A DNA stretch of 6,161 nt from positions 1 through 6,161 of the forward strand of contig SLQC01000275.1 in NCBI GenBank assembly GCA_007131625.1, written 5' to 3'. The translations under genes and the position numbers were made by a program. Shown here piece by piece: positions 1-6,161 of the stretch. Source of the stretch: Balneolales bacterium. Lineage in GTDB: Bacteria > Bacteroidota > Rhodothermia > Balneolales > Natronogracilivirgulaceae. The first letter of the stretch is position 1; each line of letters opens with the position of its first letter. The notes beneath the pieces were generated by a model. It worked only from the letters and a program-made list of their open reading frames with translations, was not told the DNA's origin and did not search any database.

Positions 1-121
1 AGTCGATCCGTTCCAGTGGCTGCGTCATACTTTGGAGAATATCAATACCACCAGGTATAATGAGGTACGATCATTGTATCCTCAGAACTTCAAATCAACA
101 CGTGGTTCGTAGGATGCTTAC
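1..121 (+). mobile_element. Right end of an IS66-family insertion sequence (left part outside window)
   Basis: The segment carries the 3' end of an IS66-type transposase and finishes with GGATGCTTAC at 112-121. IS66-family elements begin 5'-GTAA, so a right end should read ...TTAC-3', as here (reverse complement GTAAGC). The next base, 122, starts codons that fit an RND transporter (Arg-Asp-Met-Ala-Val-Asp-Val-Leu-Pro), so the element/target boundary is best placed between 121 and 122. Family membership comes from the protein tail and the terminus. The left end, the accessory orfs and most of the transposase lie upstream of the window, so completeness and activity cannot be judged. Confidence 0.72.
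2..112 (+). CDS. IS66-family transposase, C-terminal fragment
   Basis: An open frame enters from the left edge and ends at TAG 110-112, giving the last 36 residues. They read Val-Asp-Pro-Phe-Gln-Trp-Leu-Arg, then a Leu-Glu-Asn-Ile segment, then Leu-Tyr-Pro-Gln-Asn-Phe-Lys. This matches the C-terminal element of IS66 transposases, where a (N/D)P-x-x-(W/Y)L helix is followed by a short linker and a closing LLP-x-x-(F/W) motif; the PQNFK ending resembles Bacteroidota versions. In intact elements this DDE enzyme moves the IS by cut and paste. The stop lies 9 bp before the proposed IS end, the compact layout expected of the last gene in such an element. The catalytic core lies outside the window. 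The identification is by motif recall from a short tail, so it is good but not certain. Confidence 0.7.
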   Translation, partial: VDPFQWLRHTLENINTTRYNEVRSLYPQNFKSTRGS

Positions 122-129
122 CGTGATAT
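122..129. repeat. Predicted 8-bp target-site duplication of the IS66 element (one copy visible)
   Basis: IS66-family elements usually duplicate 8 bp on insertion. If the IS ends at 121, the adjacent CGTGATAT should recur just outside the element's left end, beyond the window. This is a prediction from family behaviour; only one copy can be seen here. Confidence 0.35.
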
Positions 130-459
130 GGCAGTGGATGTTCTTCCCGATGTGTCCGCACCTGTAGTGACTGTTCTTACTGAAGCACCCGGAATGGCTC
201 CTGAGGAAGTTGAACAACTCATTACCCATACTATCGAATCCAACCTGGTGGGGGCTGAAAGTGTTCGAAGAGTTTCTTCACGATCAATTCTCGGGTTTTC
301 TTCCGTTCAGGTAGAATTTGACTGGGATGTAGAAGTACAGCATGCCCGCCAGATTACTACCGAAAGATTACAGGGGCTTGGAGATCGGCTCCCCTCGCAA
401 GCCGGGGTTCCATTCCTGGCTCCCGTTACTTCCATTATGGGAGAAATCATGCTGGTCAG

Positions 460-463
460 TTTT
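460..463 (+). other. Frameshift site in the RND pseudogene (TTTT run)
   Basis: Upstream, frame 2 reads the conserved GEIMLVSF; downstream, frame 0 reads TAEETSIMDLRT. Removing one T from the TTTT run joins them as Val-Ser-Phe-Thr-Ala-Glu-Glu-Thr with no other change, so a single-base insertion in a homopolymer explains the break. Left unshifted, frame 2 ends at the TGA at 500-502. A sequencing error cannot be excluded from the sequence alone. Confidence 0.8.
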
Positions 464-2460
464 CACCGCAGAGGAGACCAGCATCATGGATCTGCGCACT
501 GAAATTGATTTTGTGGTTCGTCGTGAACTTTTGTCGATGCCGGGTATTGCAGCGATTTCTGTATATGGAGGTGAAAGCCAGCAGTTTGTCGTAGAACCCG
601 ATCCGGAGCGGCTTGAGCAGCTTGGAATTTCGCTCGACCAGATTCTGATTGCAGCTAAAAATTCCACTGGAAGCATTTCAGGGGGCTTCACAAACTATTC
701 AGGCAAAGAGTATACCATACGTGGTTTTGGGCGGGCTGCAAACGCAGAACAGATTGGTCAGGCTTTTGTGAAAAATGATAACCAGGGTTACCCGGTTATG
801 CTGCGGGATGTTGCGGACGTTTCAACCAAAGCAGCTCCTTTAATTGGAGCTGCATCTGTGAATGCGGAGCCGGGTATCATACTGGTGATCAGCAAAGATC
901 CTGGTGCCAACACCATTGAGTTAACTCACAACATCGAAAACCGGCTCAATGAAATTGCTTCGACCATGGCGGATGACGTCACCGTCTACACCGATTTATT
1001 TCAACAAGCTCACTTCATTGATATTGCGATCAATAATGTGCGCAGTGCACTTCTGATCAGTGGGATACTTGTTGTCTTTATTCTCTTCATTTTTCTCACC
1101 AACTGGAGAGCAACCCTGATTTCACTCGTTGCTGTACCGGTTTCTGTGACGATTTCGATATTAGTGCTATGGATAGCCGGTATGACATTCAACACTATGA
1201 CCCTTGGAGGTATTGCTATTGCCATAGGTGTATTAGTGGATGATGCAATCGTTTTTGTAGAGAATGTTTTCAGACGTCTCCGAGAAAATGCCGAGAAACC
1301 GGAAGCTGAACAACAACGATTTCTGACTATCATCATTGAAGCATCCTCACAAATCAAAGGTCCGATTGTTCTTGTCAATTTTACTATAGTTATCGTTTTT
1401 CTACCCCTGTTTTTTCTCACCGGGCTTGTGGGAAGTCTGCTCATGCCACTTGGAATCGCCTATGTAACTACAATTGTGGCCTCACTACTTGTTGCTCTTA
1501 TACTGACACCTGCAATGAGTGCCTGGCTGCTGGCCGATTCTGAAAAACAGTCTGAAAGAACTAGCTGGCTGCCGCGAAAACTTGAAGAGCTGTACAAACC
1601 CATACTCATATTTTGTTTTAAATTCAGAATGATGGTCTTGGCAGCCATTGCGGTAATTTTTATAGCTGCCTTGTGGCTTATTCCCGGAATTGGCCGCTCA
1701 TTTCTCCCTGAATTTAATGAAGGCACCTTGAACGTGGGTATGGCAACAATGCCCGGCATCAATGTCTCATTTGATCAGCCAATCACCCACAGAATTGACC
1801 ACATGCTTACCGGTGTGCATACTAATCTTGCAGTAAAGGTTTATGGGCCTGATCGTCTGCGTTTACAATCTCTCAGTCACGATATAGAGAGTCTGATGCA
1901 CACCGTAGGGAATTTAGAGGACATTCTGACCGACAATCAGATTGATGTTCCACAGTTTCAAATCGTGCCTGACCGGGAGCAGTTGGCTATGCATGGATTA
2001 TCAATTGGCCGATTTGGGGATATAGTCGAAATGGCATTCCGGGGAGTTGTACTGGATCAGATCTATCTTGATCCGGCTGTTTTTGATCTTGTTGTCAGGT
2101 TTTCAGATGAGCATAGAGCCAGTCCGGAAGCGATATCACGAACTACTGTTGAACTTCCTGATGGAAGTCATATCCGCATTGCCGGACTGATCGGTTTTAT
2201 CACACTCTTCGGCATTGCAATAAGAAATGGAATCATTCTGATTGACCGGTATAATAAACTGATCAGTAAGCGAACGATGGTGATTCGTAACGCTGTGATA
2301 CTCGGTGGGCTGTTATCCGCCACCTTGTTGAATATGATTGTGATTCCATTATTATTTGACTGGTACTTCTCAAAAACAGATCATGATAATCGGTTGTAAC
2401 ACTCAATATTCCTCTGCTCCTGATTTTTTACAAGGCGACAAACAGGAAAAAACCGGAAAC

Positions 2461-3642
2461 TTATTGTAACTTCTCGTTACTTTGTGCAGGATAGCATCCC
2501 AGGACCTTGAAATGAGCCGCTTTGTTTTCAATCTCTCGCAACGCTTTCTTCATGTTGGATTCATCCTTGTTACCCTCCAGATCCACATAAAAGAGATACT
2601 GCCAGGGCTTGCCAAGACGGGGCCGCGATTCCAGCTTGGTCATATTAATCCCGTGGACATCAAGTACTTTAAGACACTCCAGAAGTGCACCTTTCTCATG
2701 AACCGTCGCGATCATAAGGGAGGTTTTGCTCGGCAGCTGCGAGTCGCATACTATCGGGTCCCGTGAGACGATCACAAATCGCGTAAAGTTCCCGGGTTGA
2801 TTGGCGAGGTCTTTTGCGATGATATGCAGGTCATACAACTCGGCGGCATAAGAGCTGGCAATAGCCGCCTGGGTCGGATCGTCTTCTTCCATGATCTTCT
2901 TGGCGGCCATGGCTGTATCGGTATAGGGCTCGATACTGCATCCGGATAGTTCCGCAAGAAAGCGGCTGCATTGGGAAATTGCCTGGGGATGCGATAAAAT
3001 CCTCCGGATGGAATCAAGTTTTACCGGTTTCACCGTCATCAGACAGTGATTCACCTTCAACACCTCTTCGCCGATGATATGAAGCTCGTTTTCCGCCAGC
3101 ACATCGTACGTGTCGTTGATAGACCCGGCCGTCGTATTTTCAATCGGCAAAATGGCTACGTCTGTTTCACTCTCTTCGACGGCGATGGCTGCTTGTTCAA
3201 ATGTCTTGAATCCGATGCAGCGTACATCGTCATACCGCTCTCCGAAGTGTCGCATGGCGGCTTGATGGCTGTATGCGCCCCGTGTTCCCTGGTAGGAAAC
3301 AGTTATCGTTCGTACATCCAGCTTGTCGTTCTGATGATCCAGCAGTGAATGGCTCTGAAACCGAACGGATTGATAAATGATATCCCGAAACAGCTGTTCA
3401 GTGAAGTAGGGATCGATTCCTGCCTCCATTGCCATTTCGCGCACTTTTTTTAGTAAAGCCTCTTCCCGGACTGCGTCGCGAATAATGGCCTGACCCGAAA
3501 TTTTGTCATTGAAAACTTCGCGAACCACTTTTTGACGATCCGCCAGGGTGTGGATGAGACGTTCATCCAGTTCGTCAATACGGGAACGGAACTCGGACAA
3601 TTTCGCTTTATGCTTCTTTTTGGATTCTGGTTTCTCTGACAT
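2461..3642 (-). CDS. pheA: Bifunctional chorismate mutase/prephenate dehydratase (P-protein)
   Basis: This cytoplasmic enzyme converts chorismate to prephenate and then phenylpyruvate, the committed route to phenylalanine. It has 393 residues, close to the 386 of E. coli PheA. Residues 15-96 are an AroQ-type chorismate mutase; aligning by eye to E. coli at a constant offset of 8, all six active-site residues are kept (R19, R36, K47, D56, E60, Q96). Residues 113-294 are the dehydratase: VSYQGTRGAYS at 115, ENTTAGSI at 168, HPQAISQC at 218 and the catalytic TRF at 287-289. Residues 306-385 are an ACT domain with GALL at 318 and ESRP at 338, the phenylalanine-binding motifs, so feedback inhibition is expected. 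The ATG at 3642 is the first after an in-frame TAA (3711-3709); no strong ribosome site precedes it. A Lys-rich stretch (residues 4-14) leads the mutase domain. The gene converges on the RND pseudogene with a 61-bp gap and lies 149 bp downstream of tamB. Confidence 0.95.
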   Translation of the reverse strand: MSEKPESKKKHKAKLSEFRSRIDELDERLIHTLADRQKVVREVFNDKISGQAIIRDAVREEALLKKVREMAMEAGIDPYFTEQLFRDIIYQSVRFQSHSLLDHQNDKLDVRTITVSYQGTRGAYSHQAAMRHFGERYDDVRCIGFKTFEQAAIAVEESETDVAILPIENTTAGSINDTYDVLAENELHIIGEEVLKVNHCLMTVKPVKLDSIRRILSHPQAISQCSRFLAELSGCSIEPYTDTAMAAKKIMEEDDPTQAAIASSYAAELYDLHIIAKDLANQPGNFTRFVIVSRDPIVCDSQLPSKTSLMIATVHEKGALLECLKVLDVHGINMTKLESRPRLGKPWQYLFYVDLEGNKDESNMKKALREIENKAAHFKVLGCYPAQSNEKLQ

Positions 3643-3660
3643 ACTGCTTCGTTTGGAAAT

Positions 3661-3666
3661 ATTATA
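3661..3666 (-). promoter_or_regulatory. Possible -10 element upstream of pheA
   Basis: On the - strand, TATAAT occurs 18 bp before the pheA start codon, which would give a leader of roughly a dozen bases. No convincing -35 hexamer lies 16-19 bp upstream (the sequence there is GC-rich, near CCGCCA), and the Bacteroidota TAnnTTTG form is absent. It could be chance in an AT-rich spacer, or pheA may be read through from tamB. No attenuator or leader peptide was recognised. Confidence 0.25.
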
Positions 3667-3791
3667 AGGACGGAAAAAATATGTGGCGGGAGGACAAATC
3701 CGGTCGTTTTATGCTGTATACTGCCGGTGTCCGGGCGTCACAAAGGGCCGTAATCTCGTCATGTCACTTATATAAAATACGCAATTAACTA

Positions 3792-6161
3792 TCAGTAATC
3801 ATAACGCCAGAGCACATCCAAACCACTCCGGTAATCGTCACTGGCGGTAATAATCAACTCCAGGTTTCGACGAATCAAATATTCGATGACGACCTGCCTG
3901 CCGGCTTCGGTCCCGCCGAGTTCCTGGAGAAATGCGACAAACAAACGGTCTGATATAAATTTCCCAGCCTTGATACTGGTTCCGCTGCCTCCGCCTTTCC
4001 GGACATTTTCGATTTCGATGACATCGATACCCAACCGGTCAGCTGCCAGTGTCTCAATCCGGTCAAGCAGAATGTCGACCGCAATATTGGTCACCATACT
4101 ACCGTCTGAACGGCCTGATACGGTCTGTTCCCATCCAGCCAGTGCATGAAACGGTCTGTTGAAAATCGTGTAGCTTATGATATCCTGCAGTTCCATTTCA
4201 GGCTCGCTTTCGTAATCAAACTGAGGGTCGGAAACGGTGCCCGTGATTACATAGTAGATGAAGATTTCTTCATACTGCTGCCTCGGCTGGTAGAGAGCTC
4301 TAATGTCCAGCTCAGGATCAGTCGGATCACCGCTGAAGATGATGTTTCCGTGTTCCAGCTGGAAGCGCTTATTGAATGTGGTTACGTGTCCCGAAGGAAT
4401 GCTCATATCCCCGAAAAGCTGCAGCTCACCAAACGGATCTTTTAGCAGATCGAGCTCTCCGCGAAGCGCCAGGTCTATTTCGGGATCACGGCGGTTGCGA
4501 ATAAATGCATTCCGATCCACCGAAAAATTCACTTCTATTTCCATCCTGTCATAAAAATCGGGCCCATCCGGTATTCGCTGATCCTCTTCCTCAAGCACAA
4601 CCTCTTCCACATCACGATCGCCGAAATCGTCCAAAAAAAGTATCCCACGCTCCCAGTGGACATCCCCCGTAAGCAGCGGATGCTCAAGAGATCCCTCAAG
4701 TTGCAGTTTCAGCCCGGCATAGATTTCGAAATCCCGGGTATTGAAGACCCTGAAGTTGGTCGCATTAAACCGAAGATTGAGCTCATCCGGTGCAAAACCG
4801 TCGAGTCCAATGCTTCCCTCCCCATTAATTGACCCAACGCTTTGAACCGTAAACCTGTTCAGCGTAATCAATCCGGGTTCAAACCCTACATCCAGGCGAA
4901 TGTTTCGCAGCGTTGTGTTCGTCTGAATCACATGAATCTGTCCGTCTGCGAGCTCAAAGATACCATCCATCTCCGGATCAGATATAGTCCCGCCAATTTC
5001 TAAATTGGCATTCAGCTTTCCCTGAAGATTACGCATTTGAGCAGGATTCAGAAAGTCATTAAAAGCTGCCAGGTCGAAGGCGCTTGTGAAAACAGATAAT
5101 TGGAATGGATCATCGGGTTCCGGACCCCGAACTTCGAGATGCTGAAAATCAATATAGAGAGGGACCCGGCTGCTGATTTCTGCAGCTTTCTGGCCGAGGG
5201 AGTGAATCCGCGAAGTAAGCAGGACATCATTACGGTTGTGATCATAATCCCAGGAAATCAGCAGTGTATCGATAGAAACGCCCGAAAGTGCTCCCTCATT
5301 GAGTCTCATTTCCCCTACCATCTCGGGTTCTCCGGCAATGCCACTAAACGTTGATTCAAAAGAAAATTCACCCTCCATCCCATCCAATCCCATACCTGTA
5401 AGGAATTCTTCAAAAAGCCCAATGTCGATTGGATGGACACGTAGATACCCGCTCACACTTTCTTCAAAAAAGTCATCTCCCAATGTTTCGGGGTCGCGCG
5501 GCTCGAAAGGCAGATCAAACTCTGCACGAAGCAATTCCGAGTCGAATTGCCATGCGCTGGCGTCGATGACTAAGCGCCGATCAGCTGATACAAATCCGAT
5601 ATGCAGAGAATCGAGTTCCAGATTATCCTTTTTAAACCGGCTAATTTGTGCATATCCATCCAGGGCAAGCGAATCTTCGTCTACGGTAAATGCAATACGG
5701 CCTGTAAACATCGCTTCAAAGATTGGCTGATCCAGAAAAACATACTGAAGCTGCCCAAGGTCGGTATGCCGGGCATCCACGTATCCCGACCAGGGAGTAT
5801 CCAACGCTTTGTGAAGGTATGCCGAAAGCACCGACTCGCGATCAGATTCCAGGATAAGTGTGTCAACAAGCACATAGTCTTTGGCGAGAATCACATCAAA
5901 CGGTTTCTGAAGCCTGTACATCCCGGCTGGATCTGTAAGCTCCTTCTCCAGGGTCCGCACCCGGGTGGTATCACCGGTCTCATATTCTGCCCGGGTTCGC
6001 ATGCCGCTGGTGTTTTCAATGTTGAAGGTAAGCTCATAGAAACCCCTGACACCGATGTCGGTGAGGTGTCCGTCCGTGATGATCGAGATATCCTGAATGG
6101 TGTAGGGGCCAACCGAGGGGTTCCGTAATTCAAGGTCGGCCTGAAATGCCATTTCATCTGC
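3792..6161 (-). CDS. tamB: TamB-like translocation/assembly module protein (DUF490), C-terminal part; 5' end outside window
   Basis: TamB and other AsmA-like proteins span the periplasm as long beta-rich grooves and are implicated in outer-membrane protein assembly and lipid transport. The frame is open to the window edge (Ala-Asp-Glu precede the Met at 6152), so that Met is probably internal; 789 codons are visible and the N-terminal membrane anchor is not. Numbering from that Met, the fragment is almost wholly beta-strand-like, with recurrent G-x-(I/L)-x-x-P modules near residues 271, 387, 487 and 637. The DUF490 region at the C-terminus includes HGNIIFSGDPTDPELDIRALY (601-621, first part diagnostic), TGTVSDPQFDYESEPEM (637-653), DIISYTIFNR, and GKFISDRLFVAF (730-741), ending in Trp-Arg-Tyr-Asp-Tyr. 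An acidic loop (509-530) interrupts one module. Stop is TGA at 3794-3792. The usual partner, a TamA/BamA-like protein, is not in view. Family call is firm; the exact substrate is not inferable. Confidence 0.88.
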   Translation of the reverse strand, partial: ADEMAFQADLELRNPSVGPYTIQDISIITDGHLTDIGVRGFYELTFNIENTSGMRTRAEYETGDTTRVRTLEKELTDPAGMYRLQKPFDVILAKDYVLVDTLILESDRESVLSAYLHKALDTPWSGYVDARHTDLGQLQYVFLDQPIFEAMFTGRIAFTVDEDSLALDGYAQISRFKKDNLELDSLHIGFVSADRRLVIDASAWQFDSELLRAEFDLPFEPRDPETLGDDFFEESVSGYLRVHPIDIGLFEEFLTGMGLDGMEGEFSFESTFSGIAGEPEMVGEMRLNEGALSGVSIDTLLISWDYDHNRNDVLLTSRIHSLGQKAAEISSRVPLYIDFQHLEVRGPEPDDPFQLSVFTSAFDLAAFNDFLNPAQMRNLQGKLNANLEIGGTISDPEMDGIFELADGQIHVIQTNTTLRNIRLDVGFEPGLITLNRFTVQSVGSINGEGSIGLDGFAPDELNLRFNATNFRVFNTRDFEIYAGLKLQLEGSLEHPLLTGDVHWERGILFLDDFGDRDVEEVVLEEEDQRIPDGPDFYDRMEIEVNFSVDRNAFIRNRRDPEIDLALRGELDLLKDPFGELQLFGDMSIPSGHVTTFNKRFQLEHGNIIFSGDPTDPELDIRALYQPRQQYEEIFIYYVITGTVSDPQFDYESEPEMELQDIISYTIFNRPFHALAGWEQTVSGRSDGSMVTNIAVDILLDRIETLAADRLGIDVIEIENVRKGGGSGTSIKAGKFISDRLFVAFLQELGGTEAGRQVVIEYLIRRNLELIITASDDYRSGLDVLWRYDY

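Larger units (their letters stand above)
122..2399 (+). pseudogene. Heavy-metal-efflux-type RND transporter (CzcA/CusA-like), IS-interrupted, frameshifted and internally deleted
   Basis: Intact relatives are inner-membrane proton antiporters of about 1,040 residues with 12 helices, forming tripartite efflux pumps. Recognisable here are the post-TM1 porter start (VDVLPDV, then TEAPGMAPEEVEQL), TSIMGEI, MDLRT, the TM4 segment around 1207-1284 with its Asp-Asp...Glu proton-relay residues (LVDDAIVFVEN), the TM7 region and LPEFNEGTL near 1705-1731, QPITHRIDHML near 1779, the TM10 segment GFITLFGIA..NG near 2193, and TM12 with its LGGLLSATLLN stretch to the stop at 2397. Defects: TM1 and the start codon are absent at the IS junction; one extra T at 460-463 shifts frame 2 into frame 0; and about 75, 130-140 and 40-45 residues appear missing near 1752, 2181 and 2298. 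These remove part of the second porter domain and TM8, TM9 and TM11. Substrate is unknown; the HME class is inferred from motifs. Function is very unlikely. Confidence 0.88.

Noticed and set aside
342..459. ATG at 342 as the true start of the downstream RND reading frame
   Set aside because: Residues encoded from 342 to about 460 in that frame look unlike any RND protein, while the frame beginning at 128 carries the conserved family sequence over the same bases.
458..470. Programmed +1 ribosomal frameshift at the TTTT run of the RND gene
   Set aside because: There is no recognised slippery-plus-stop arrangement, and the gene also lacks its start, TM1 and three internal blocks, so ordinary decay or a sequencing error is simpler.
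1010..1762. Long open frames on the - strand opposite the RND gene
   Set aside because: They have no recognisable protein features and mirror the codon pattern of the real membrane-protein frame on the + strand.
2418..2447. Terminator hairpin in the convergent gap (TCCTG 2418-2422 with CAGGA 2443-2447)
   Set aside because: The stem is only 5 bp with a 20-nt loop, and no T tract follows it on either strand.
3723..3736. GC-rich hairpin GCCGGTGTCCGGGC between tamB and pheA
   Set aside because: It has a 4-bp stem extended only by a bulge, a 3-nt loop and no following T run, so it is not a credible terminator or attenuator.
5299..6128. Long + strand open frames opposite tamB
   Set aside because: The compositions are low-complexity or unfamiliar and there is no start context; the opposite frame has clear DUF490 features throughout.

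Overview
The window looks like a chromosomal segment from a Bacteroidota-type bacterium or a relative such as Balneolota/Rhodothermota. This lineage call is an inference. It rests on the style of the IS66 transposase tail, the TamB variant, and the absence of strong Shine-Dalgarno sites; nothing in the window proves it. The region holds one broken accessory gene and two ordinary housekeeping genes.

Layout. Positions 1-121 are the right-hand end of an IS66-family insertion sequence, carrying the last 36 codons of its transposase and ending in a typical ...CTTAC terminus. It abuts, at base resolution, a decayed heavy-metal-efflux type RND transporter gene (122-2399, + strand). That gene lacks its first transmembrane helix (lost or displaced to the far side of the IS), has a one-base frameshift in a T run at 460-463, and appears to have lost three internal blocks, each in frame. 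A 61-bp convergent gap follows. On the - strand, 3642-2461 encodes an apparently intact bifunctional chorismate mutase/prephenate dehydratase (PheA, P-protein) with its phenylalanine-binding ACT domain. A 149-bp spacer separates it from an upstream gene running in from the right edge (6161-3792, - strand), the C-terminal 789 codons of a TamB-like (DUF490) envelope protein.

How the genes work together. PheA makes phenylpyruvate for phenylalanine synthesis. TamB would act in the envelope between the inner and outer membranes. They share a strand but no evident function. The RND gene and the IS form a separate story of insertion and decay. I found no CRISPR array, tRNA, rRNA, riboswitch, toxin-antitoxin pair, defence gene or other plausible undescribed system. 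The most notable content is the IS66/RND junction and the pattern of in-frame losses in the RND pseudogene.
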